This document shows positions 16,356-22,204 of a stretch of 34,863 nt of DNA, piece after piece (within the stretch, counting starts at the first letter, position 1; each line of letters begins with the position of its first letter). Made by a program: the position numbers and the translations under genes. Source of the DNA: a virus; IMG/VR virus record IMGVR_UViG_3300033994_000248, positions 1 to 34,863 of that record; one strand, 5' to 3'. The notes below the pieces were generated by a model, which had not been told where the DNA came from, did not search any database, and saw nothing but the letters and a program-made list of their open reading frames with translations.

Positions 16356-16396
16356 TTTGTTGGTTTGATTTATTTGTGTATCTTTGATATATCAAA
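16356..16396 (+). promoter_or_regulatory. Early promoter 1 with palindromic operator
   Basis: TTTG at 16356-16359, a 19-base spacer and TATCTTTG at 16379-16386 match the Bacteroidota housekeeping consensus exactly. The perfect 14-bp palindrome TTTGATATATCAAA (16383-16396) starts inside the -7 box and covers the expected start site, so a bound dimer would block transcription. A half-site (TATATCAAA) lies upstream at 16344-16352. The same promoter-operator arrangement occurs at 21437. The first gene begins 20 bases after the -7 box. Confidence 0.85.
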
Positions 16397-16405
16397 CACA
16401 GAAAC

Positions 16406-16711
16406 ATGAACACACAAAATTTTAGATTAAAAAGTAAAAAAGACATTATCCCAGCTATTAAAGAAGGTCAATCTTGGACACAATGGTTTGAAGAAAATAA
16501 TGGTAATAGGGAGTGCGTATATGGTTGTATTGGTTATAGCGGTACTAAAGTACATAGGTTTGTAGCTTCATACATTAACATAAATGGCGAAAATATTGTA
16601 GTTTCTTTATCAAGCCATTGCGGTTCTCAATCTTATGGAAGTGGTTTGGGAGTAAGTTTTAACTACTCAGAAGAACAAGTTACTTGCCAAAAATGCAAAC
16701 CTAAAAAATAA
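16406..16711 (+). CDS. First early-operon protein, unknown function
   Basis: 101 residues. It is the first gene behind the strong early promoter, a place where phages often keep host-takeover or anti-defence proteins. Visible features are CVYGC (about 38-42) and a final CQKC, which could together bind zinc, and a basic end (KPKK). I recognise no family. The leader is AAACACAGAAAC directly before ATG, the same A/C pattern seen before many genes in this region. Its product is likely made early and abundantly; the role is unknown. Confidence 0.5.
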   Translation: MNTQNFRLKSKKDIIPAIKEGQSWTQWFEENNGNRECVYGCIGYSGTKVHRFVASYININGENIVVSLSSHCGSQSYGSGLGVSFNYSEEQVTCQKCKPKK

Positions 16712-16765
16712 TAAACCAACGGGGAGAGGCATCCTACACCTCATTAACTTTTAAACACAAAAAAT

Positions 16766-16894
16766 ATGTACACAGCACAGCTTATATTTCTTTATCAACG
16801 CTACCACTTCAGTAAGGACATGGGCGATGTAGCAAGGGCAAACTATTGGATGGCAAGAATCAATGAATACAAAAAAGAAAACAACATACAATGA
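16766..16894 (+). CDS. Small early protein (42 residues)
   Basis: A 42-residue open frame (begins MYTAQLIFLYQRYHF, ends KKENNIQ) with leader TTAAACACAAAAAAT before ATG. It is rich in Tyr, Arg and Asn with no recognisable domain. Support for being real: the A/C-rich leader typical of neighbouring genes, and a stop overlapping the next start by 4 bases (ATGA), implying coupling. Function unknown. Confidence 0.5.
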   Translation: MYTAQLIFLYQRYHFSKDMGDVARANYWMARINEYKKENNIQ

Positions 16895-17010
16895 AACACA
16901 AACACACACCTGAAGAAATCGCAAGCGCAAAGAAAAATGCAAAACTTACCCTGCTGATATTGGCATTGGTTATAATAGCCTGCACGGCTGATAATTGGTT
17001 TAACTTTTAA
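16891..17010 (+). CDS. Small membrane or lipoprotein-like peptide (39 residues)
   Basis: A 39-residue open frame overlapping the previous gene by 4 bases. A charged start (KHKHTPEEIASAKKNAK) is followed by one hydrophobic segment (about 18-30, LTLLILALVIIAC) and a short polar tail. It is probably a single-span inner-membrane peptide; the IIAC could also be read as a lipobox. It is too small for family assignment. Confidence 0.45.
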   Translation: MKHKHTPEEIASAKKNAKLTLLILALVIIACTADNWFNF

Positions 17011-17018
17011 CATAAAAC

Positions 17019-17186
17019 ATGAAGGAAACATTAATTAAGTTACGGAAAGAAAAAGGGCTTACACAGGCGCAAGTTAGCTTTATTAGCGGCTTATCCCTGC
17101 CAACTGTGAACAGGGCAGAGAATCGGAATGTAAAGCTGAAAACATACGAAATCCTGTTCACGGCTATAAATAAATATAAAGGTTGA
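17019..17186 (+). CDS. Small Xre/Cro-type HTH regulator (55 residues)
   Basis: A 55-residue protein consisting of little more than a helix-turn-helix: LRKEKGLTQAQVSFISGLSL, then PTVNRAENRN, as in the Xre/Cro/CI family (HTH_3). It is short for the family (usually 65 or more) and lacks a dimerisation region, so it may bind as a weak dimer. It is encoded in the operon behind the palindromic promoter at 16356, making it a candidate for binding TTTGATATATCAAA and setting an autoregulatory loop. The terminator at 17205 follows directly. Confidence 0.65.
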   Translation: MKETLIKLRKEKGLTQAQVSFISGLSLPTVNRAENRNVKLKTYEILFTAINKYKG

Positions 17187-17204
17187 TTGATTAGTGGACA
17201 ATCC

Positions 17205-17233
17205 GCCCGGTATGTCTATGCTGGGCTTTTATT
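17205..17233 (+). terminator. Intrinsic terminator after the HTH gene
   Basis: A 9-bp stem (17205-17213 with 17218-17226, two G-T wobbles) with loop GTCT is followed by TTTTATT. No promoter is recognisable before the next gene at 17258, so termination is probably incomplete or relieved at some stage. Confidence 0.8.
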
Positions 17234-17257
17234 AAACACATTAAAAAAAAACACAAT

Positions 17258-17551
17258 ATGAACATGAACGACATTTTAAGCAAGGCACTTGAAAAGATGC
17301 CTGACTTCTTCAGCAGCAATCAATTTGCGGATGCTGCTATTAGGCTTAACTATCCAAAAATTGCAATAACCAAAGGGATGCTGGGCAGCTACTTACACAA
17401 GCACGCTACGCAATCAAATACCAGCAAAAGAATGTGGCATAAGCGGGTTAACTATCCGCATCAGTTTAACGATATTGATGCAGCTATAGCATTGCTTAAA
17501 TCACATGGATACAGAATATTAAAGCCTGTTAACGATTGGCAAGAAATCTAA
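17258..17551 (+). CDS. Early protein of unknown function
   Basis: 97 residues, basic (LGSYLHKHATQSNTSKRMWHK), with a helical N-terminus and a C-terminal DIDAAIALLKSHGYRILKP that looks like a small alpha/beta or winged unit. I do not recognise the family. The leader AAAAAAAACACAAT precedes ATG. It starts 25 bases after the terminator at 17205, so it depends on read-through or an unseen promoter. DNA binding is possible from composition but is not demonstrated. Confidence 0.5.
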   Translation: MNMNDILSKALEKMPDFFSSNQFADAAIRLNYPKIAITKGMLGSYLHKHATQSNTSKRMWHKRVNYPHQFNDIDAAIALLKSHGYRILKPVNDWQEI

Positions 17552-17572
17552 ACACAATTAAAACACAATAAA

Positions 17573-17860
17573 ATGAAAATTATTACTCAAGTAACAACAC
17601 AAGTAAGCATTCCAAAACATTGGCTTTCAGGCGATTGGGATGAAGATATTATACTGAAAGTTAAGTCAGATGTTTGGAATTTTGAAGGTAAGCATACGCC
17701 AGTTATTAGAGAAATAACCTGCACGGGTTATCAGATGTGGATAGTTAATTCTTTGAATTATTTTGATGTGGTTTATATGTTAGACAAACATATTTTAGAT
17801 GTGTATGCTAACATGAAGCTAAACGAAGCAGATGATAACTTGATGGATTATGCGGAATGA
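17573..17860 (+). CDS. Early protein of unknown function
   Basis: 95 residues, acidic and aromatic, with a beta-rich first half (TQVTTQVSIPKHW, DIILKVKSDVW) and a helical end with acidic residues (NEADDNLMDYAE). No motif of known function. The leader contains two AAACACAA-type runs. It overlaps the next open frame by 11 bases. Confidence 0.5.
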   Translation: MKIITQVTTQVSIPKHWLSGDWDEDIILKVKSDVWNFEGKHTPVIREITCTGYQMWIVNSLNYFDVVYMLDKHILDVYANMKLNEADDNLMDYAE

Positions 17861-18149
17861 TGACCGGGTAATGATGGAACTGGTAGTAAGGGGTGAAGTG
17901 GTTATGGAGGGCAGCTGTAAAATGATAATACGCAACATTAAAGACCTGCATAAAAAATGGTATTATGCTTATGGGCTGGCTTCCAAACATGACTGGGAAA
18001 TATATATAAGGATGCCAAGCAAAATGGATGAAGATAAAAAAACTATCTTTTTTCCGAAGAAAAATGTTATATTTGAAATTCAAAACACAAAACAAAATGA
18101 AAGTACAAACACAACAGACGGACAACTTAGTGAGCCAGCTGATTATTAA
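17850..18149 (+). CDS. Early protein of unknown function
   Basis: Up to 99 residues. The start is uncertain: ATG at 17850 overlaps the previous gene by 11 bases, while the ATG pair at 17871 gives a 92-residue protein. The sequence is basic and aromatic (KDLHKKWYYAYGLASKHDW) with no recognisable domain. Its 3' end overlaps the next gene (start 18097) by 53 bases and contains a promoter/operator-like element at 18068. Such a deep overlap suggests the last residues are under dual constraint. Confidence 0.45.
   Translation: MRNDDRVMMELVVRGEVVMEGSCKMIIRNIKDLHKKWYYAYGLASKHDWEIYIRMPSKMDEDKKTIFFPKKNVIFEIQNTKQNESTNTTDGQLSEPADY
18068..18084 (+). promoter_or_regulatory. Candidate third promoter/operator of the TTTGA-TCAAA type
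   Basis: TATATTTG (18068-18075) matches TAnnTTTG and overlaps the inverted repeat TTTGAA-A-TTCAAA (18072-18084). It closely resembles the elements at 16379 and 21460 and is likewise followed by an ACAC-rich leader, with ATG at 18097. No good -33 element is present at 19-21 bases, and the site lies within an upstream coding region. Confidence 0.45.
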
Positions 18150-18789
18150 CGGGGACTTGGGCAGACTTTCCCCTGCCGAAAAAGTAACGTATTACAATGG
18201 TTACTGCCAAAGATTAGGTCTTGACCCGTTCAGAAAGCCTTTTGACCTGCTACGCTTAAATGGTAGGGAGATTCTTTATTGTACCCGGTCAGGGGCGCAG
18301 CAACTTAACAAGCTGCACAATGTTAGCCATGCAATAACAAGCAGGGAAACTAATGCAGATGCAGGCGTTTACCTTGTAACCAGCAGGGCTTGCTTGCCTG
18401 ATGGAAGATGTACGGAAAGTATCGGGGCTGTAAATATTCAAGGGCTGAAGGGTGAGGCTTATGCAAATGCAATCATGAAAGCTGAAACGAAAGCAAAACG
18501 CAGGGCAACACTTGACCTGTTAGGTTTAGGAGTTTTAGATGAATCAGAGATGGATACGCTGCCAGTAGTAGGCGGCTTTGAGGTACAGGCTGAAGTTATG
18601 AGCGAAGCTGATTTATCTTCCCGTACAACTTACAAAACTGAAGGCGAGGTAGTAGGTGCTTTGGATTTGGTTGAAACAATGGCACACCTTAAAAGTCTTT
18701 ATAAGATGAATAGTGTAATAGTTGATGCTAATCCTGAAATAAAGGAAATGTTTTCTGCACTCAAAAAAGAGTTAACCAATGGAAAATAA
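18097..18789 (+). CDS. Putative single-strand annealing protein (phage recombinase)
   Basis: 230 residues from the ATG at 18097, which has the typical leader CAAAACACAAAACAAA; the frame is open to 18028 but that start would lie deep in another gene. The pattern YCQRLGLDPFRKPFDLLRLN, LYCTRSGAQQLNKLH and ETKAKRRATLDLLGLGVLDE recurs in phage proteins I associate with RecT-like annealing proteins, which anneal complementary strands during phage recombination and replication. The last third is less conserved and acidic. The neighbour at 18779 overlaps by 11 bases and looks like its usual companion. Family call moderate; another replication-linked role is possible. Confidence 0.55.
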   Translation: MKVQTQQTDNLVSQLIINGDLGRLSPAEKVTYYNGYCQRLGLDPFRKPFDLLRLNGREILYCTRSGAQQLNKLHNVSHAITSRETNADAGVYLVTSRACLPDGRCTESIGAVNIQGLKGEAYANAIMKAETKAKRRATLDLLGLGVLDESEMDTLPVVGGFEVQAEVMSEADLSSRTTYKTEGEVVGALDLVETMAHLKSLYKMNSVIVDANPEIKEMFSALKKELTNGK

Positions 18790-19201
18790 CGCACTAATAA
18801 CCCTGCAACAAAACCCGTCTAAAGAAAACATAAATAAGCTGGTGGAATCTTTCCGCCAGCAGATTGACGAGGGCAATATGAACCCTTTATCGGTTGCAGT
18901 AAGTATGGCAGCTTTGGAAACGCTTGTGAAGGAATTACGGGCAGTTATTTCGGGCTATGTAATGGATGAGGTAGCTAAGTATCCTAAAAGCAAAGCAGAC
19001 CATTTAGGGGCATCTGTTAGCCTTGTGGATACAATCAGGCACGACTTCAGCCACATTGAGGCTTGGAGCGATTTAGAAGCGGTAATAGTTGCTGCACGGG
19101 AATCGCAGAAAAGAATAGAAGAAGAAGAAAAGAAATGGAGGCGTGGCGAATTACCAGTTAAAAGTTCATCCAGCACGTTTAAAGTCCAATTACCTAAATA
19201 A
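18779..19201 (+). CDS. Recombination-associated companion protein
   Basis: 140 residues, mostly helical, with KYPKSKADHLGASVSLVDT followed by DFSHIEAWSDLEAVIVAARE and a charged coiled-coil end (KRIEEEEKKWRRGE). I recall this arrangement in proteins encoded beside phage annealing proteins; their biochemical role is unsettled. It overlaps the previous gene by 11 bases (start within AATGGAAAATAA), suggesting coupled synthesis. No catalytic residues are evident. Confidence 0.5.
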   Translation: MENNALITLQQNPSKENINKLVESFRQQIDEGNMNPLSVAVSMAALETLVKELRAVISGYVMDEVAKYPKSKADHLGASVSLVDTIRHDFSHIEAWSDLEAVIVAARESQKRIEEEEKKWRRGELPVKSSSSTFKVQLPK

Positions 19202-19220
19202 AAAAACACAAAACAACACA

Positions 19221-19598
19221 ATGAAAAATAAAAAATTATCTAAACCTGAAGTAAAAGCTATTGCGTACATCTGCGATGTTTATCTAAAATGTATATCTAA
19301 TGAAAAATTTTCTTTGGATAAAATAGCAAGAACACACCATATAGATGCTAACTGGACTACTCAATTAAATGGCAAATATGTAAAAAGCAAAGGACATAAA
19401 TCTATGCTATGGGAATGGGTAGGGGATGCATTAACTTTTGAATTGATAGAAAAAATAATGCAGGATAAATCAGAAGCAAAGGCAGAATACATGAAAAACT
19501 ATTTTGAAAAAATTAAAGAAGTAAATAAACCCAGCGAAGTATCCGATGACGAGTTTAATATGTTTAAACAACTTGCTAAAAAACTATTCGGTATCTGA
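19221..19598 (+). CDS. Protein of unknown function
   Basis: 125 residues from the ATG at 19221, chosen because the leader AAAACACAAAACAACACA matches neighbouring genes; the open frame extends to a GTG at 19143 inside the upstream gene. Lysine-rich and helical (KNKKLSKPEVKAIAYICD, DKIARTHHIDANWTTQLNG), possibly with an HTH-like first half. No confident family. Its stop overlaps the next start (TGATG). Confidence 0.5.
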   Translation: MKNKKLSKPEVKAIAYICDVYLKCISNEKFSLDKIARTHHIDANWTTQLNGKYVKSKGHKSMLWEWVGDALTFELIEKIMQDKSEAKAEYMKNYFEKIKEVNKPSEVSDDEFNMFKQLAKKLFGI

Positions 19599-19825
19599 TG
19601 AACGCACATTTAGAAAACGCAATTTCTTACCTGCTTTATGATTTGTCGCTACCATTAGAAGAAAGACCAGCAAAGGCGGTGTTCTTTAGGACTGGGGCTG
19701 ATGTTGCTTTATTTCTTGGCATAAACGCTACCCGGCTTCCGTATATTAGGATACCCGGAAAAAAAGTAAGGGGTAAGGATGGGAAAATATATGCGGTAAG
19801 AATTGCATCTGATAAGAAAAAATAG
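19598..19825 (+). CDS. Small basic protein of unknown function
   Basis: 75 residues. The first half is helical and acidic (LLYDLSLPLEERPAK). The second contains TGADVALFLGINATRLPYIR and a basic end (KKVRGKDGKIYAVRIASDKKK), which could be a small nucleic-acid-binding unit. No family recognised. It is the last gene before the structured RNA region at 19843-19952 and overlaps the upstream gene by one base. Confidence 0.5.
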   Translation: MNAHLENAISYLLYDLSLPLEERPAKAVFFRTGADVALFLGINATRLPYIRIPGKKVRGKDGKIYAVRIASDKKK

Positions 19826-19827
19826 TT

Positions 19828-19835
19828 TATTTTTG
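19828..19835 (+). promoter_or_regulatory. Weak promoter-like -7 box upstream of the structured RNA
   Basis: TATTTTTG fits TAnnTTTG. The nearest upstream TTG-type element (ATTG, 19802-19805) is 22 bases away, slightly longer than the usual 19-21. If active, transcription would begin near 19841, just at the first hairpin. Confidence 0.3.
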
Positions 19836-19842
19836 TCCTGTA

Positions 19843-19952
19843 ATTGCTGATGCGGGTTAGCGATAATTACAAAACATTTCAAAGCCTGAAGGGGCGATAC
19901 TGTCAATGCAAGAGCGTTGAATCCCGCCAGTATCAATCCTTCAGGTTTTTTT
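19843..19952 (+). ncRNA. Structured RNA/attenuator region before the initiator gene
   Basis: Within the 131-base gap before 19957 two structures are visible. A 6-bp hairpin (19843-19848 with 19859-19864, one G-T) comes first. A long rod follows: outer stem CCTGAAGG/CCTTCAGG (19885-19892 with 19938-19945), middle stem GATACTG/CAGTATC (19896-19902 with 19928-19934) and inner stem TCAATGC/GCGTTGA (19903-19909 with 19914-19920) capped by AAGA, with a 7-base bulge. It ends in TTTTTTT, and the 5' side carries AAAG that can pair with it. It could be a small RNA with its own terminator or an attenuator for the next gene, whose ATG lies 4 bases after the T-run. Confidence 0.6.
19885..19952 (+). terminator. 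Elaborate three-stem intrinsic terminator/attenuator
   Basis: Three stacked helices of 8, 7 and 7 bp are followed by seven Ts. As it lies directly in front of the DUF4373 gene, it would stop transcripts before that gene unless overcome, making it a likely control point. Confidence 0.7.
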
Positions 19953-19956
19953 ATTT

Positions 19957-20772
19957 ATGAAAAAGGATGCTTTTTATTTTCCACACTTTTCTAACGCCAG
20001 CAAGGACAACAAAATAAGAAGGCTGGAAAAGGAATTAGGGCTTGAAGGTTATGCTATTTATTTCAAGTTGTTAGAGGTATTGCGTGAATCTACCGGGTAC
20101 AAATATCCAATGGATGACATTGATTTGTTAGCTGATGACTTTGGGACAAGCGAGCCAAAAGTAAGGGTAGTAATATGCAATTACGGCTTATTTAATGTGG
20201 ATGAGGAAAACAATTTCTTTAGCATTAAGCAGATTTATTACCTGCAACCTTACATTGAAAAGACACAAAGGGCAAGGGTTGCAGCACAAAAAAGGTGGGA
20301 CAGGGTTGAAGGTGATGCAAATGCAATGCAAATGCATAGCAAATGCAATGCTGATGCAATGCAAATAAAGGAAAGTAAAGGAAAGGAAAGTAAAGTAAAA
20401 GAAAGTAAAATAAAGGAAACAAAAGAAGAAAGTCCTTTGGTTTTTATTTCTAATGATTGGCAAGTACTTTGGGAAGGATGGGTTGAGCATAAGCGCAACC
20501 AATTTAGGGATAAGTACAAAACAAAACAATCCGAGCAGATAGCCATTAACCAGCTTGTAGAATTAGCAGGGGGCGAATTAGAAACGGCACAGGAAATTGT
20601 AAAGGCTTCAGTAAGCAACCTTTGGAAAGGATTATTCAAATTAAAAACAAATACCAATGCTACAACTAAATCAGGCAATAAGCCAAGCAATTACGACCTC
20701 TACGAACAAAGAAGACAAGAACTCCACAAATGGGCTGCAGAAATTGACAAGCAGCGAGGATTTGGACAATGA
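19957..20772 (+). CDS. DUF4373-type replication initiator-like protein
   Basis: 271 residues. Residues 1-95 match the DUF4373 (Lin1244/Lin1753-like) N-terminal domain, with MKKDAFYFPHFSNASKDNKI, LGLEGYAIYFKLLEVLRE and a winged-helix-like segment. The family occurs in phage replication modules and is thought to be a replisome organiser. A linker rich in Lys/Glu/Ser repeats (KESKGKESKVKESK, about 138-156) follows, encoded by an iteron-like DNA tract. The C-terminus is helical and basic. The gene is preceded by a terminator-like RNA structure and overlaps the next open frame by up to 116 bases. Initiator function is inferred from family and context; no ATPase motif is present. Confidence 0.65.
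   Translation: MKKDAFYFPHFSNASKDNKIRRLEKELGLEGYAIYFKLLEVLRESTGYKYPMDDIDLLADDFGTSEPKVRVVICNYGLFNVDEENNFFSIKQIYYLQPYIEKTQRARVAAQKRWDRVEGDANAMQMHSKCNADAMQIKESKGKESKVKESKIKETKEESPLVFISNDWQVLWEGWVEHKRNQFRDKYKTKQSEQIAINQLVELAGGELETAQEIVKASVSNLWKGLFKLKTNTNATTKSGNKPSNYDLYEQRRQELHKWAAEIDKQRGFGQ
20315..20432. repeat. Iteron-like repeats and purine-rich tract, candidate replication origin
   Basis: ATGCAA occurs at 20315, 20321, 20326, 20343, 20354 and 20359, with variants ATGCAT at 20332 and ATGCTG at 20348. A nearly pure A/G strand of AAAGG/AAAGT repeats follows (about 20367-20432). Short direct repeats beside a strand-asymmetric tract inside an initiator gene are the pattern of lambda-type origins. 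The tract also encodes a KESK-type linker common in this protein family, so the repeats may simply be protein-driven. Confidence 0.4.
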
Positions 20773-21436
20773 GAAGTTTCAGATAGCAAGAACATCGCTT
20801 TTATTTAGTCAGGTCAGTTTAGGCATGGCAGTTGAAATACTAATGGAAGGAATGTATAAACTTGGGCTTAAAGGCGATAAATTGCCCGGTGAAAAAGAAA
20901 TGGGTCTTCTTTACAAGTCCATAATTGAGGAATACAAAAACATAAAGATTGGTGAAGTGGCTTTAGCTTTTGATTTGGCGAGTAAAGGAAAGTTAGACAT
21001 GGATGCAGAAACCTATCAGAACTTTTCAATGCTTTACCTTCATCGTATTCTGCGAGCATTTGCCCGGTATGGGATAGTAAAGCTGAACGAGATAAAACCT
21101 GTACAAGAGCAGAAATGGAATCCTGAAGTAGTAACGGACAGGGAAAAGCTGGAAATAGCTTGGGATTGTTACAAGAAGTTCAGGAAATGGGACAGCATCG
21201 TTTTCGGGCTTGATGTCTTCAAAATCCTGCACAAAGAAGGAAAGATAATAGTAACACCAGCAGCTACGCTTCAAAAGGTTAAAAGTGCCATGAACGACCA
21301 AATGATTACAGGTAGCAGCAGGAGGAAGGCTGAAATTGCCAGCCTGCTTAATGATGATGATTACATGGAAAACCAATGTAAGCGCATGGCGGTTGCAGAT
21401 TATTTTATTACTTTTTTAAAAAAATCTCAAAAATAA
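20657..21436 (+). CDS. Probable replication protein (helicase-loader-like partner)
   Basis: Up to 259 residues. The start is uncertain: ATG at 20657 overlaps the initiator by 116 bases, while in-frame TTG codons (for example 20762) would give a shorter protein with little overlap. The segment EYKNIKIGEVALAFDLASKG, LDMDAETYQNFSMLYLHRIL is familiar from proteins that follow DUF4373 genes in Bacteroidota phages. The C-terminus is charged and helical. No Walker motif is visible, so it is not an AAA+ loader; a DnaT/DnaD-like accessory role is possible. It is the last gene before the promoter at 21437. Confidence 0.5.
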   Translation: MLQLNQAISQAITTSTNKEDKNSTNGLQKLTSSEDLDNEKFQIARTSLLFSQVSLGMAVEILMEGMYKLGLKGDKLPGEKEMGLLYKSIIEEYKNIKIGEVALAFDLASKGKLDMDAETYQNFSMLYLHRILRAFARYGIVKLNEIKPVQEQKWNPEVVTDREKLEIAWDCYKKFRKWDSIVFGLDVFKILHKEGKIIVTPAATLQKVKSAMNDQMITGSSRRKAEIASLLNDDDYMENQCKRMAVADYFITFLKKSQK

Positions 21437-21477
21437 TTTGGTAAATAAAATAATACCCTTATCTTTGATATATCAAA
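21437..21477 (+). promoter_or_regulatory. Early promoter 2 with palindromic operator
   Basis: TTTG (21437-21440), exactly 19 bases, then TATCTTTG (21460-21467). The palindrome TTTGATATATCAAA at 21464-21477 is identical to that at 16383-16396 and has the same position relative to the -7 box. The spacers differ completely, so the conserved bases are the functional ones. The downstream gene starts at 21493. Confidence 0.85.
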
Positions 21478-21492
21478 CTAAAACACAACACA

Positions 21493-21750
21493 ATGGCTAA
21501 CATCAAAAAATTAAACATTTACGATTGGTACGGTAAAAAATTCACATCAAGAGCGGAATTATTTGAAGCTGGTATCAATAATGTATTAAAAATGGAAAAG
21601 GATATTAAAGATTTTGGAACTTATTATTCCTTTTACAATCTTGGTAAGTTGGTAGCAAAATTTTATCAAGACCATACATTTGGGTTTTGTACACAACCTT
21701 ATGGGGTTGAATTAAATAATACCTATGGTATTGAATCAAATAATATTTAA
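21493..21750 (+). CDS. First protein of the second early operon, unknown function
   Basis: 85 residues with leader AAAACACAACACA before ATG. The sequence is aromatic and lysine-rich (LNIYDWYGKKFTSRAELFE; TYYSFYNLGKLVAKFY) with an Asn-rich end that repeats (Y)G(V/I)E.NN. No family recognised. As the first gene of its operon it is presumably strongly expressed early in infection. Confidence 0.5.
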   Translation: MANIKKLNIYDWYGKKFTSRAELFEAGINNVLKMEKDIKDFGTYYSFYNLGKLVAKFYQDHTFGFCTQPYGVELNNTYGIESNNI

Positions 21751-21800
21751 TGAAAAACAAGGGGCGCAGCATCCGAACAACTGCAATAAAAATAAACACA

Positions 21801-21983
21801 ATGAACACAGAATTAACAGACTACGAAAGGGCATATCTTAGAATGCTGCTAAACAACAAGATTAAGGATTTACAGCTTATGTTGGAAAATAGGCACTTGC
21901 TTGAATTACAGGAGTATATAACCAATGATATAAGCGAACTGATTGTTATGAAAGAAAAGCTGACATTAATTTATTCAAACTAA
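21801..21983 (+). CDS. Small helical protein of unknown function
   Basis: 60 residues from the ATG at 21801, preferred because it has the AAATAAACACA leader; an in-frame ATG at 21750 overlapping the previous stop would add 17 basic residues. The protein is helical and leucine-rich (YLRMLLNNKIKDLQLMLENRH), probably coiled-coil. No known family. The next gene begins 5 bases after the stop. Confidence 0.45.
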   Translation: MNTELTDYERAYLRMLLNNKIKDLQLMLENRHLLELQEYITNDISELIVMKEKLTLIYSN

Positions 21984-21988
21984 ACACA

Positions 21989-22204
21989 ATGAGCGCACAA
22001 GAAAAAGCAGAGCAGATTTATTCCTATATGAATTTTAATTTTGTCGCAGCAGAATCGGCTATCTGCCTGCTTCATCAGGAATCAGAATACAAAATCTTTT
22101 GGGAACAAGTTTGGGAGGCATTGCTTGATACACATGGGGAAAGGTGGCAGCAGATAGAGTTTGAACATCAAAGGGAAGATTACATTAAAGCCTGTCAACT
22201 ATGA
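21989..22204 (+). CDS. Small protein of unknown function
   Basis: 71 residues, acidic, helical, with several Trp and Gln (FWEQVWEALLDTHGERWQQIE). The leader CTAAACACA lies directly before ATG. The stop overlaps the zinc-ribbon gene start by 4 bases (ATGA). No family recognised. Confidence 0.45.
   Translation: MSAQEKAEQIYSYMNFNFVAAESAICLLHQESEYKIFWEQVWEALLDTHGERWQQIEFEHQREDYIKACQL

Noticed and set aside
20367-20432. Purine-rich AAAGG/AAAGT tract as a CRISPR-like or satellite repeat
   Set aside because: Units are 4-5 bases without spacers and encode a regular Lys/Glu/Ser linker; better explained as protein linker and possibly origin sequence.
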